From: JAEUOS01 sp965279115
GTDB taxonomy: Bacteria; Pseudomonadota; Gammaproteobacteria; Burkholderiales; JAEUOS01
Direction of reading: 5' to 3'
Length of the DNA: 64,000 bases
Assembly (NCBI GenBank): GCA_965279115.1
Contig: OZ257137.1
Location: forward strand, 1,302,001 to 1,366,000
Position numbers and translations under genes: made by a program. Of this stretch, positions 52,219 through 60,611 are shown piece after piece. How positions within the stretch are numbered: the stretch's first letter is position 1; each line of letters opens with the position of its first letter. Under the pieces are notes generated by a model. It was not told the DNA's origin, searched no databases, and saw only the letters and a list, made by a program, of their open reading frames with translations.

Positions 52219-54195
52219 TCAGGTGGCGGCTTCGAAATCGACCAGTTCCGCCCCTTCGGCCACCTGGTCACCCGCGGCGAAATGAAAGGCCTTCACCACG
52301 CCGGCGGCGGGGGCGGCGATGGTGTGCTCCATCTTCATCGCCTCCATCACCATCAGCGCCGCGCCCTTGTCCACCTTTGCGCCGGGCGCCGCAAGCAGGG
52401 CCAGCACCTTGCCGGACATCGGCGCCGTCAGATGGCCGCCGGCAACGTCATCGTCCGCATCGCCTGCGGCCAACAGCGGGTCATGGCGTTCAAGGTCGTG
52501 ACGAACACCTCCCACGAACACCGTGCGCTTGACGCCGTCGCCAATGACCGCCGCCTCCACATGCGTCTCGCCCCACAGGAAGGACACCCGGCGTCCCTTG
52601 ACCTGTCCGGCCGCAGCGCCCGCCAAATCGCCCACCCGGATCACCGGATCGGGGCGGGTGAATTCCAGCACGACGTCGTGGGCGGACTCCCCCGACTTGA
52701 ACGTCAATGTGCGACTGGGCACGAGATTCATGCGCCAGCCGTCGCGCGCGTCCCACGGGCCGCTACCGCCGGCAGCCGATGCGTGCTCCATGAAAGCAGC
52801 CGCCGCCAGCACCGCCGCCGGTACCGGCGCATCCGTCGGCAGCAATTCCGCGCGATTGCGTTCGATCAGCCCGGTATCGAGATCACCGCTGGCAAAGGCC
52901 TGCGACGCGATGACACGCCCAAGAAAATCCACATTGGTCGACAGGCCTGCGATTTCACACTCGCGCAGGGCCTGCGCCATGCCGCGCAGCGCGGCGTCGC
53001 GGTCCTCGCCCCAGACGATCAGCTTGGCGATCATCGGGTCGTAGTAGGGGCTGATGGTGTCGCCCTCGCGCACGCCGGAATCGATGCGCACCGCGCCGTG
53101 GTCGTCGTCGACCGGCATGCGCATGTGGGTGATGGTGCCGATCGAGGGCAGGAAGTTCTTCGCCGGATTCTCGGCGTAGATGCGCGCCTCGATTGCGTGG
53201 CCGGAGATCTGCAGGTCATCCTGCATCAGCGGCAAGGGCTCGCCCGCGGCGACGCGCAATTGCCATTCCACCAGGTCCAGCCCGGTGATCTCCTCGGTGA
53301 CCGGATGCTCGACCTGCAGCCGCGTGTTCATTTCCATGAAAAAGAAGCTGCCATCCTGGTTGGCGATGAATTCCACCGTGCCGGCACCGACATAGCCCAC
53401 CGCCATGGCGGCATCGACGGCCGCCTTGCCCATGGCGGCGCGGCGTTCCTCGGTCATGCCCGGCGCGGGCGCTTCTTCCAGAACTTTCTGATGGCGCCGC
53501 TGCACCGAGCAGTCGCGCTCGAACAGGTAGACGCAGTTGCCGTGGGTGTCGGCAAACACCTGGATCTCGATATGGCGCGGGCGGGTCAGGTACTTCTCGA
53601 TCAGCACAGCGTCGTCACCGAAGGAGGCCGTCGCCTCACGCTTGCAGGACGCCAGCGCCGCCGCGAAATCGGCCGCCTTCTCAACCACCCGCATACCCTT
53701 GCCGCCACCACCTGCGGACGCCTTGATAAGCACCGGATAGCCGATCTTGTCGGCCTCCTTTTGCAGCAAGACCGGGTCCTGGTTGCCGCCGTGATAGCCG
53801 GGCGTCAAGGGCACCCCCGCCTTTTCCATCAGCTGCTTGGACTCGGCTTTCAGGCCCATCGCGCGGATCGCCGCGGGCGGTGGTCCGATGAACACCACGC
53901 CGGCCGTGGCGCAGGCCTCGGCGAAGTCCTCGTTCTCGGACAGGAAACCGTAGCCGGGATGAATCGCCTCGGCGCCGCAGCGTCTGGCGATCTCGAGGAT
54001 CAGGTCGCCGCGCAGATAGGACTCGCGCGCCGGCGCCGGCCCGAGGCGATAGGCCTCGTCGCATTCAGTGACATGCTTGGCATTGGCATCCGCATCCGAA
54101 TAAACGGCGACGGTGCGAATGCCCAGTCCGCGGGCGGTTGCCGCCACCCGGCAGGCGATTTCGCCGCGATTGGCAATCAGGATCTTCTTAAACAC
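52219..54195 (-). CDS. mccA: 3-Methylcrotonyl-CoA carboxylase alpha (biotin) subunit
   Basis: 658 residues from a GTG at 54195, preceded by GAGGAGA; the ATG at 54197 is out of frame. The biotin carboxylase domain (KILIANRGEIACRV, ASAGGGGKGMRVV, ERDCSVQRRHQKV, MEMNTRLQVEH) is followed by a BT-like linker and a C-terminal biotinyl domain with VMEAMKMEHTI, whose Lys carries biotin. With MccB it carboxylates 3-methylcrotonyl-CoA in leucine breakdown. Its translation probably couples to the small frame upstream. Confidence 0.93.
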   Translation of the reverse strand: MFKKILIANRGEIACRVAATARGLGIRTVAVYSDADANAKHVTECDEAYRLGPAPARESYLRGDLILEIARRCGAEAIHPGYGFLSENEDFAEACATAGVVFIGPPPAAIRAMGLKAESKQLMEKAGVPLTPGYHGGNQDPVLLQKEADKIGYPVLIKASAGGGGKGMRVVEKAADFAAALASCKREATASFGDDAVLIEKYLTRPRHIEIQVFADTHGNCVYLFERDCSVQRRHQKVLEEAPAPGMTEERRAAMGKAAVDAAMAVGYVGAGTVEFIANQDGSFFFMEMNTRLQVEHPVTEEITGLDLVEWQLRVAAGEPLPLMQDDLQISGHAIEARIYAENPAKNFLPSIGTITHMRMPVDDDHGAVRIDSGVREGDTISPYYDPMIAKLIVWGEDRDAALRGMAQALRECEIAGLSTNVDFLGRVIASQAFASGDLDTGLIERNRAELLPTDAPVPAAVLAAAAFMEHASAAGGSGPWDARDGWRMNLVPSRTLTFKSGESAHDVVLEFTRPDPVIRVGDLAGAAAGQVKGRRVSFLWGETHVEAAVIGDGVKRTVFVGGVRHDLERHDPLLAAGDADDDVAGGHLTAPMSGKVLALLAAPGAKVDKGAALMVMEAMKMEHTIAAPAAGVVKAFHFAAGDQVAEGAELVDFEAAT

Positions 54196-54322
54196 ATTCT
54201 CTCCTCGCGGCGAAATCGCCTCGCGCGCAGCCGCGCTCAAAGGCGGTTTGGCTGCGCCGCTGCGCAGCCTTCGGCTGCTGGTCGCCGCGGACTTCGACTT
54301 GCAGGGTGGTGGTCTTGGACAT
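54188..54322 (-). pseudogene. 44-codon frame between mccB and mccA, possible hydratase-gene remnant
   Basis: The ATG at 54322 has AGGA upstream and begins MSKTTTLQVEVRGD, resembling the first residues of enoyl-CoA hydratase/methylglutaconyl-CoA hydratase genes that usually sit between mccB and mccA. After about 14 residues the frame becomes Arg/Ala-rich without family similarity and stops at 54188, inside the mccA start region. A deleted liuC-type gene is one reading; a regulatory leader peptide is another. Confidence 0.4.
54250..54269. repeat. Stem-loop in the mccB-mccA gap
   Basis: GGCTGCGC and GCGCAGCC are perfect 8-bp arms around CGCT. A second, imperfect stem (CGCGAGGCGA/TCGCCGCG on the minus strand) lies just before the mccA Shine-Dalgarno. 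They may stabilise or separate the two parts of the message. Confidence 0.45.
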
Positions 54323-54342
54323 GATTTTCCTGTTCACTGACC

Positions 54343-55950
54343 TTACATGCGGAAGACGCCGAAGGTGGTCTTCTCGATCGGCGCATTGAGCGCCGCGGAC
54401 ATCGCCAGGCCCAGCACGCGGCGCGTGTCCACCGGGTCGATGACACCGTCGTCCCACAGCCGCGCGCTGGCGAAATAAGGGTGGCCCTGGTGCTCATACT
54501 GCTCGAGGATGGGCTGCTTGAACGCGGCCTCTTCCTCGGCGCTCCAGGTGCCGCCCTTGCCTTCGATGCCGTCGCGCTTGACGGTGGCCAGCACCGATGC
54601 GGCCTGCGCCCCTCCCATGATGGAAATCCGCGCGTTGGGCCACATCCACAAAAAGCGCGGCGAGTAGGCGCGCCCGCACATGCCGTAGTTGCCGGCGCCG
54701 AAACTGCCGCCGATGATCACGGTGAACTTCGGCACCTTCGCCGTGGCCACCGCCGTGACAAGCTTGGCGCCGTCGCGGGCGATGCCGGAGGACTCGTACT
54801 TCTTGCCCACCATGAAGCCGGTGATGTTCTGCAGGAACAACAGCGGAATGCCGCGCTGCGCGCACAGTTCGATGAAATGCGCGCCCTTCAAGGCCGACTC
54901 CGAATACAGGATGCCGTTGTTGGCAAGGATGCCCACCGGCATGCCGTAAATACGCGCGAAACCGGTGATGAGGGTGGTGCCGTAGCGCGACTTGAACTCG
55001 TCGAGCTCGGAACCATCGACGATGCGTGCGATCACCTCCCGCACATCGTAGGGTTTGCGCGCCTCGGCCGACACCACCCCATAGAGCTCTTCGGGCGAAT
55101 AGATCGGCTCGCGCGGTTCGGCGATCTCGAGTTCCGGGCGTTTCACCCGGTTGAGGTTGCCGACGATGCGCCGGGCGATCGCCAGCGCATGCGCGTCGTT
55201 CTTCGCCAGGTGATCGGCCACCCCGGAGACGCGGGTATGCACGTCGCCACCGCCCAGCTCTTCAGCGCTCACCACTTCACCGGTGGCGGCCTTCACCAGC
55301 GGCGGGCCGCCGAGGAAAATGGTGCCCTGGTTCCTGACGATGATGGTCTCGTCGCTCATCGCCGGCACATAGGCGCCGCCGGCGGTGCATGAGCCCATCA
55401 CGACCGCGATCTGCGGGATGCCGCGCGCGGAAAGGTTGGCCTGGTTGTAGAAGATGCGGCCAAAATGATCACGATCGGGAAACACGTCCTCCTGTGTGGG
55501 CAGGTTGCCGCCGCCGGAATCCACCAGGTAGATGCACGGCAGGTTGTTCTCGCCCGCCACTTCCTGGGCGCGCACATGCTTTTTCACCGTCATCGGGAAA
55601 TAGGTCCCGCCCTTGACGGTGGCGTCGTTGCAGACGATCACGCATTCCTTGCCCGACACCCGGCCGATGCCGGTGATCACCCCCGCGCCGGGCGCGGCGT
55701 TGTGATACATGTTGTGGGCCGCAAGCTGCGAGAACTCGAGAAACGGCGCGCCCGGGTCGAGCAACTGCTCCACCCGCTCGCGCGGCAGCAGCTTGCCGCG
55801 GCCGACATGCTTCTTGCGCGCGTCTTCCGGACCGCCCTGTGCGATATGGGCCACCTTGGCCTTGAGATCGTCGACGGCGCCCTTCAGGGCCGCCGCGTTG
55901 GCGGCAAACTCGGGGCTGCGGGTATTGATCGCGGTGGCTATGGTCGCCAT
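54343..55950 (-). CDS. mccB: 3-Methylcrotonyl-CoA carboxylase beta (carboxyltransferase) subunit
   Basis: 535 residues with GAGGAGA before the ATG. Blocks typical of MccB: HVGRGKLLPRERVEQLLD, DATVKGGTYFPMTVKKH, YLVDSGGGNLPTQEDVFPDRDHFGRIFYNQA (in parts), MGSCTAGGAYVPAMSDE, FLQNITGFMVGKKYE and GAGNYGMCGRAYSPRF. It transfers CO2 from carboxybiotin to 3-methylcrotonyl-CoA. First gene of the operon mccB-(remnant)-mccA-ghrA-DUF1289-MBL, with a palindrome 34 bases upstream. Confidence 0.95.
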   Translation of the reverse strand: MATIATAINTRSPEFAANAAALKGAVDDLKAKVAHIAQGGPEDARKKHVGRGKLLPRERVEQLLDPGAPFLEFSQLAAHNMYHNAAPGAGVITGIGRVSGKECVIVCNDATVKGGTYFPMTVKKHVRAQEVAGENNLPCIYLVDSGGGNLPTQEDVFPDRDHFGRIFYNQANLSARGIPQIAVVMGSCTAGGAYVPAMSDETIIVRNQGTIFLGGPPLVKAATGEVVSAEELGGGDVHTRVSGVADHLAKNDAHALAIARRIVGNLNRVKRPELEIAEPREPIYSPEELYGVVSAEARKPYDVREVIARIVDGSELDEFKSRYGTTLITGFARIYGMPVGILANNGILYSESALKGAHFIELCAQRGIPLLFLQNITGFMVGKKYESSGIARDGAKLVTAVATAKVPKFTVIIGGSFGAGNYGMCGRAYSPRFLWMWPNARISIMGGAQAASVLATVKRDGIEGKGGTWSAEEEAAFKQPILEQYEHQGHPYFASARLWDDGVIDPVDTRRVLGLAMSAALNAPIEKTTFGVFRM

Positions 55951-55983
55951 GTGTCTCCTCTCGCCCCGAACCGGGCAAGGTTT

Positions 55984-55999
55984 ACGTTTACGTAAACGT
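55984..55999. promoter_or_regulatory. LiuR-like operator upstream of mccB
   Basis: ACGTTTACGTAAACGT is a perfect 16-bp palindrome 34 bases before mccB. It matches the remembered consensus of LiuR, the MerR-family regulator of leucine/isovalerate degradation (TTGACGTTAACGTAAA-type). On the minus strand TTGACG (56003-55998) overlaps it and TACAAT lies just upstream. A liuR gene is not in the window. Confidence 0.65.
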
Positions 56000-56077
56000 C
56001 AATTGTAGCAACGCCGGCCTGCCAGACGGCATCGGCGACTGATGTCGACCGCCAGGGGGCGCAGAGGTTGCACGCGG

Positions 56078-56932
56078 TTATGTGCCGGCCTGCGCATCCG
56101 GCCGACGCGCGGGCACGGTGCCCAGCACGGCGCCGCCGATGATGGCCGCCATGGCCAGCAGCGCCAACGGGCCGAGTGTTCCCGCCCCCGAAAACGCCAG
56201 CCAAAGGGTCGACAGCAACGGTGTCAGATAGGACAAGGTTCCGATCACCCGCGGGTCGCCGCGCTTCATCGCCGCATCCCAGGTGAAGAACGCGATGCCC
56301 AAAGGACCAATGCCGATGGCGGCCATCCACATCCAGTCCGACCCGGCGATCGGTGCCGCCGGTTCCCAAAGCCGGTGGCAGGCGAGCGACAGCAGGCCTG
56401 ATACGGCGCAAAACGCGCCCACTGTCCCGCTCGGAAAGGCCGGCATGCGCCTGGTCAAGAGGGAATAGGTCGACCAGATCACCGCAGACGCCAGCGCACA
56501 GCCATAACCGAACAAATGGCCCGCTTCGACGCTGAACTTTCCGCCTGTCGCAAGCAGCGCCGCGCCGCCAAAACCGATCAGCGCAGCGGCGACGTGGCGC
56601 CCGGTGAGCGGCGTCCCAGGTACGATCACCGGCGACAGCACCACGATCAGCAGGGGCCACAGGTAGTTGATCAGGTTGGCTTCGATCGGCGGCGCGTTGC
56701 GCAAGGCGGTAAACAGGAAAAAATGGAACCCGAACAGGCCATACACGCCCAGCGCCATCAGACGCAGGTTGGCCGCGCGCCAGTCGCGCAGGTGCGTGGC
56801 ACCGCACACCGCGCCGATCAGGAGGCACATGCCCACCAGCAGGAATGGCGGGATATGCGCCAGCTTCAGCGACAGCCAGGCGACCGTCGACCACAGCAGG
56901 ATCGAGATCAGGGCAAGGACGAGCGGCGGCAT
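56078..56932 (-). CDS. EamA-family (DMT) transporter
   Basis: 284 residues from the ATG at 56932 (a TTG codon precedes it). About ten hydrophobic helices form two EamA repeats: LLWSTVAWLSLKL, GLFGFHFFLFTALRNAPPIEANLINYLWPLL (in parts), and second repeat SAVIWSTYSLLTRRMP, FFTWDAAMKRGDPRVIGTLSYLTPLLST. Members export amino acids or metabolites; the nearby branched-chain genes suggest an amino-acid exporter (inference). It lies between livF and mccB, 40 bases after livF. Confidence 0.85.
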   Translation of the reverse strand: MPPLVLALISILLWSTVAWLSLKLAHIPPFLLVGMCLLIGAVCGATHLRDWRAANLRLMALGVYGLFGFHFFLFTALRNAPPIEANLINYLWPLLIVVLSPVIVPGTPLTGRHVAAALIGFGGAALLATGGKFSVEAGHLFGYGCALASAVIWSTYSLLTRRMPAFPSGTVGAFCAVSGLLSLACHRLWEPAAPIAGSDWMWMAAIGIGPLGIAFFTWDAAMKRGDPRVIGTLSYLTPLLSTLWLAFSGAGTLGPLALLAMAAIIGGAVLGTVPARRPDAQAGT

Positions 56933-56972
56933 CAATCGGGCAACGCTGCGGACAAACCGGCGCGCCGTGGCG

Positions 56973-57749
56973 CTAGCGCCAGGTCTTCTTCTTCTTCCAG
57001 CGGCGCGCCCCGCGTGCGCCCTCTTCCTTCATGCCGAGGTAAAACTCCTTGATGTCTTCCTTTTGCATGAGGTTGGCGCAGGTGTCTTCCATGACGATGC
57101 GCCCGACCTCGAGCACATAGCCGAAGTCGGCCGTCTTGAGCGCCATCTGCGCGTTCTGCTCCACCAGCAGGATGGTGGTGCCGCGCTCGCGGTTGATGCG
57201 CACGATGATCTCGAAGATTTCCTTGGTGAGCAGGGGCGAGAGCCCCAGCGAGGGCTCGTCGAGCAGCATCACCTTGGGCGCGGAGAGCAAGGCGCGCGCG
57301 ATCGCCAGCATCTGCTGCTGCCCGCCCGAGAGCAGCCCGGCGTCCTGCTTCGCCCGCTCCTTGAGGATGGGGAAGTAGCCATAGACGGTTTCGGTATCGC
57401 GCGCCACGCCGTCACGGTCGCCGCGGGTATAGGCGCCCATCTTGAGATTGTCTTCCACCGAGAGCAGCGGAAACACTTCGCGTCCTTCGGGCACATGGCT
57501 GATGCCGGCACGCACGATGCGGTCCGGCGTCCAGCCGGCGATCTCGTTGCCGGCATAGGTGATCTGCCCCTTGTTGGGGTCGATGATGCCGGAAATGGTC
57601 TTGAGGATGGTGCTCTTGCCCGCGCCATTGCCGCCCAGCACGGTGGCGATCCTGCCTTCCTGCACCGCCAGGCTCACCCCGCGCAGCGCCTGCACCGGCC
57701 CGTAGCTGGACTCGACGTTGCCGAGCGTCAGGATGGTGTTGCCGCTCAT
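56973..57749 (-). CDS. livF: Branched-chain amino acid ABC transporter ATPase LivF
   Basis: 258 residues. Walker A GGNGAGKSTILKTI, signature LSGGQQQMLAIARAL, Walker B VMLLDEPSLGLSP, and the LivF-specific SHVPEGREVFPLLSVEDNL. The C-terminus carries an unusual basic tail (ARGARRWKKKKTWR). It pairs with LivG to power LivHM. Its start overlaps the livG end (4 bases). Confidence 0.93.
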   Translation of the reverse strand: MSGNTILTLGNVESSYGPVQALRGVSLAVQEGRIATVLGGNGAGKSTILKTISGIIDPNKGQITYAGNEIAGWTPDRIVRAGISHVPEGREVFPLLSVEDNLKMGAYTRGDRDGVARDTETVYGYFPILKERAKQDAGLLSGGQQQMLAIARALLSAPKVMLLDEPSLGLSPLLTKEIFEIIVRINRERGTTILLVEQNAQMALKTADFGYVLEVGRIVMEDTCANLMQKEDIKEFYLGMKEEGARGARRWKKKKTWR

Positions 57750-58510
57750 TCCTGCTTCCCCAGGTAGGCCTCGATCACCTTCGGATCGCTTTGCACCTCG
57801 CGCGAGGTGCCGATCGAGAGCATCTCGCCCTGGCTCAGGGCCAGCACCCGGTCGGACACCCGGGACACCAGCGACATGTCGTGCTCGACCATCAGCACCG
57901 TGACGCCAAGGTCCTTCTTGATGTCCTCGATCCAGAAGGCCATGTCGTCGGTTTCCTCGGGGTTGAGCCCGGAGGAAGGCTCATCGAGCAGCAGCAGCTT
58001 GGGACCGATGCACAGCGCGCGCGCCATCTCGACCACCTTGCGCACGCCATACGGCAGGCCGGCGACGAAGCTGTCGCGATAGTGCTGCAATTCGAGGAAA
58101 TCGATCACCTTCTCGGCCGCCTCGCGATGCGCAAGTTCCGCGCGGCGCACCGAGGGGAGGAACAGAAGCTCCTGCCATAACGAGGTGCGCGCATGGTTGT
58201 GCCGGCCGATGAGCAGGTTCTGCAGCACGGTGGCGTGCTCGAACAGTTCGATGTTCTGGAAGGTGCGCGCGATGCCCAGGTTGGCCACCCGGTGCGGCGT
58301 CATCCCGGTGATCTCGTTGCCCTCGAAGATGATGCGCCCCGAGGTCGGCGGGTAGATCAGGCTGATCAGGTTGAAGATGGTGGTCTTGCCGGCGCCGTTC
58401 GGGCCGATGATGGTGAACACCTCGCCCTTCTGCACTTCGAACGAAACATTCGTCACGGCCTTGACGCCGCCGAACTGGATCGACAGGTTCTCGACTTTGA
58501 AGAAACTCAT
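57746..58510 (-). CDS. livG: Branched-chain amino acid ABC transporter ATPase LivG
   Basis: 254 residues. Walker A GPNGAGKTTIFNLI, ARTFQNIELFEHATVLQNLLIG (LivG-typical), LPYGVRKVVEMARAL in place of the classical signature, Walker B LLLLDEPSSGLNPEE and VLMVEHDM. Overlaps livM and livF by 4 bases each, indicating a tightly coupled operon. Confidence 0.93.
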   Translation of the reverse strand: MSFFKVENLSIQFGGVKAVTNVSFEVQKGEVFTIIGPNGAGKTTIFNLISLIYPPTSGRIIFEGNEITGMTPHRVANLGIARTFQNIELFEHATVLQNLLIGRHNHARTSLWQELLFLPSVRRAELAHREAAEKVIDFLELQHYRDSFVAGLPYGVRKVVEMARALCIGPKLLLLDEPSSGLNPEETDDMAFWIEDIKKDLGVTVLMVEHDMSLVSRVSDRVLALSQGEMLSIGTSREVQSDPKVIEAYLGKQE

Positions 58511-59583
58511 TTCAGTCGATCAGATTTCATATATGCCTTCTGGCGCCGGAACATGCCGCGGCGATAGAAGGGGAACAGCGAGAAATAGGTGCGGATCTTG
58601 ACCCAGCGGCCGTAGATGCCGAGCGGCTCGAAGAGCAGGAAGGCGATCAGGATGAGGCCGAAGATGGTGGGCTGCAGGCCGGTCTGCTGCCCGATGGCGG
58701 CCGGCAGGTAATCCTTCATGAAGACGATCACCTGTGGCAGCGCGATGATGAAGGCCGCGCCGAAGATGGCGCCGTGGAAGGAACCCAGGCCGCCGATGAA
58801 CACCAGCGTGGCCATCTCGATGGACACCAGCAGGTTGAACTGCTCCGGCGAGATGAACTGCAGCTTGTGCGCATAGAGCGCGCCTGCCACGCCGGTCAGC
58901 ATGGCCGACAAGGCGAAGGCCACCGTCTTGTAGCGCGCCAGGTGAATGCCCATGCTTTGCGCGGAGATCTCGGAATCGCGAATGGCGACAAACGCACGCC
59001 CGGTGGGGCTGCGCATGAGATTGATCATGCCCAGCAGGATGATCGCCGTAAGCCCCAGGCACAGGTAATAGAAGCGCGCATCGCTGTCGATCATGGCGCC
59101 GAAGAAATCGATCTGCTTCAATTGCTTGCCGGAGTTGCCGCCGGTGACATGCTCCCAGCGGGTAATGATCTCCTCGACGATGAAGCCGAAGGCCATGGTG
59201 GCGATCGCCAGGTAGATCCCTTTCAGGCGCAGCGCCGGCAGGCCGACCAGGATCCCGGCCAGGCCGGAGAGCAATGCGGCGGCGGCCAGCGAAACGGCGA
59301 ACGGCACGCCCTTGGCTTGCAACAAGGCCTCGGTATACGCACCCACCGCGAGAAAGGCCGCGTGACCGAGCGAAATCTGGCCGGTGAAGCCGATCAGGAG
59401 CATCAGTCCCAAGCCAATGATGCAGTAGATCAGGATGAACACCATCTGGCCCACCAGGTACTCCGGCAACACCAGTGGCAACGCCAGCAGGGCCACGGCC
59501 AGCAGGGCATACCAGAACACCTGCACGCCATCCTTGAACAGGCGCACATCCTGGTCGTAGTCGGTCTTGAAATGAAAGCGCAT
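58507..59583 (-). CDS. livM: Branched-chain amino acid ABC transporter permease LivM
   Basis: 358 residues from the ATG at 59583. After a polar N-terminus come multiple membrane helices and the family blocks IGLGLMLLIGFTGQISLGHAAFLAVGAYT (in parts), GIYLAIATMAFGFIVEEII, GRAFVAIRDSEISAQSMGI and FIGGLGSFHGAIFGAAFI. The reading frame continues upstream through livH in another phase; that part is a shadow. Overlaps livH by 1 base and livG by 4. Confidence 0.92.
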   Translation of the reverse strand: MRFHFKTDYDQDVRLFKDGVQVFWYALLAVALLALPLVLPEYLVGQMVFILIYCIIGLGLMLLIGFTGQISLGHAAFLAVGAYTEALLQAKGVPFAVSLAAAALLSGLAGILVGLPALRLKGIYLAIATMAFGFIVEEIITRWEHVTGGNSGKQLKQIDFFGAMIDSDARFYYLCLGLTAIILLGMINLMRSPTGRAFVAIRDSEISAQSMGIHLARYKTVAFALSAMLTGVAGALYAHKLQFISPEQFNLLVSIEMATLVFIGGLGSFHGAIFGAAFIIALPQVIVFMKDYLPAAIGQQTGLQPTIFGLILIAFLLFEPLGIYGRWVKIRTYFSLFPFYRRGMFRRQKAYMKSDRLK

Positions 59584-60461
59584 CAGACCTTCTTCCTGAG
59601 TTTTTCGCCGAACAGGCCCGACGGCTTCACCATCAGGACGACCAGCACCACGATGTAGGCGGCGATGTCCTTGACGCCCTCGGGCAGGTAAAACCCGGCG
59701 AACGACTCGACCAGGCCGATGATGATGCCGCCGGCGATCGCGCCCGGAATGCTGCCGAACCCGCCCACCACCGCCGCCGGAAAGGCCTTCAGCCCGATGA
59801 ATCCCATGTTGGCATGCACGAAGGTGATGGGCGCCAGCAGGATGCCCGCGAAGGTGGCCACTGCCGCCGAAAGCCCCCAGATGAGGGTGTTGATGCGCGC
59901 CACCGGAATGCCCATGTAGTAGGCCGCGAGCTGGTTCTGCGAGGCCGCCTGCATGGCGATGCCGATGCGGGTGAAGCGGAAAAAGCCGAACAGCACCACG
60001 CACAACGCCGCCGTCATGAGGATGATCATGAGCTGCTCGAGCGAGATGGCCGCGCCGCCCAGATTGACCACCTTCTCGGCGAACGGCGTGACGATCTTGT
60101 AGGTGTCGGTGCCCCAGCCGGGCATCATCGACACGACGCCGCGCATCACGTAGCCCACCCCGATGGTGACCATCACCACCGTGAACTGCGCCTGTCCCAA
60201 TACCGGGCGCAACACGACGCGCTCGGCCGCCATGCCGAAAATCGCCATCACGATGAGCGCGAAGACGATCGCCGCCCAATACGGCCAGCCCATGATGGCG
60301 GTGGCGGTATAGGCAAAGAAGCCGCCCAGCATCATCAGGTCGCCCTGGGCGAAATTGACCGTCTCGGTGGCCTTGTAGATGAGCACGAAGCCCAGCGCAA
60401 CGAGCGCGTAAACGCACCCGATGGCGAGACCACTCAACGCCAATTGAAGAAACTGCGCCAC
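59583..60461 (-). CDS. livH: Branched-chain amino acid ABC transporter permease LivH
   Basis: 292 residues from a GTG at 60461. About eight helices with the LivH blocks LSGLAIGCVYALVALGFVLIYKAT, NFAQGDLMMLGGF, RIGIAMQAASQNQLAAYYMGI and GGFGSIPGAIAGGIIIG. First gene of livHMGF; no periplasmic binding protein (livJ/K) is in the window. A good promoter lies 58 bases upstream. Confidence 0.92.
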   Translation of the reverse strand: MAQFLQLALSGLAIGCVYALVALGFVLIYKATETVNFAQGDLMMLGGFFAYTATAIMGWPYWAAIVFALIVMAIFGMAAERVVLRPVLGQAQFTVVMVTIGVGYVMRGVVSMMPGWGTDTYKIVTPFAEKVVNLGGAAISLEQLMIILMTAALCVVLFGFFRFTRIGIAMQAASQNQLAAYYMGIPVARINTLIWGLSAAVATFAGILLAPITFVHANMGFIGLKAFPAAVVGGFGSIPGAIAGGIIIGLVESFAGFYLPEGVKDIAAYIVVLVVLMVKPSGLFGEKLRKKV

Positions 60462-60525
60462 CTTGACTTGTCTCCGCGCTGCTTGAGGAACGCCCGTGAT
60501 TTGCTTTGGTTTTCAGGCGCCGCAG

Positions 60526-60554
60526 AGACTAACCGGGCTGCCCCCTGGAGTCAA
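60526..60554 (-). promoter_or_regulatory. Promoter of livHMGF
   Basis: On the minus strand TTGACT (60554-60549) and TAGTCT (60531-60526) are separated by exactly 17 bp. Predicted start near 60519, giving a leader of about 58 bases before the livH GTG. The 150-bp gap after the decarboxylase gene otherwise shows no terminator. Confidence 0.55.
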
Positions 60555-60611
60555 TGCGGCGAACCCCTAGGTCATGGTGCGGCGCAAGGGACGCGCGCCT
60601 GTCGCATTGGA

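Noticed and set aside
52099..54324. 741-codon plus-strand frame over mccA
   Set aside because: It is the mirror of a strongly conserved gene in GC-rich DNA; it is Arg/His/Gly-rich without any family motif.
58507..60417. 636-codon version of LivM
   Set aside because: The extra N-terminal part is an out-of-phase reading of livH; LivM starts at 59583.
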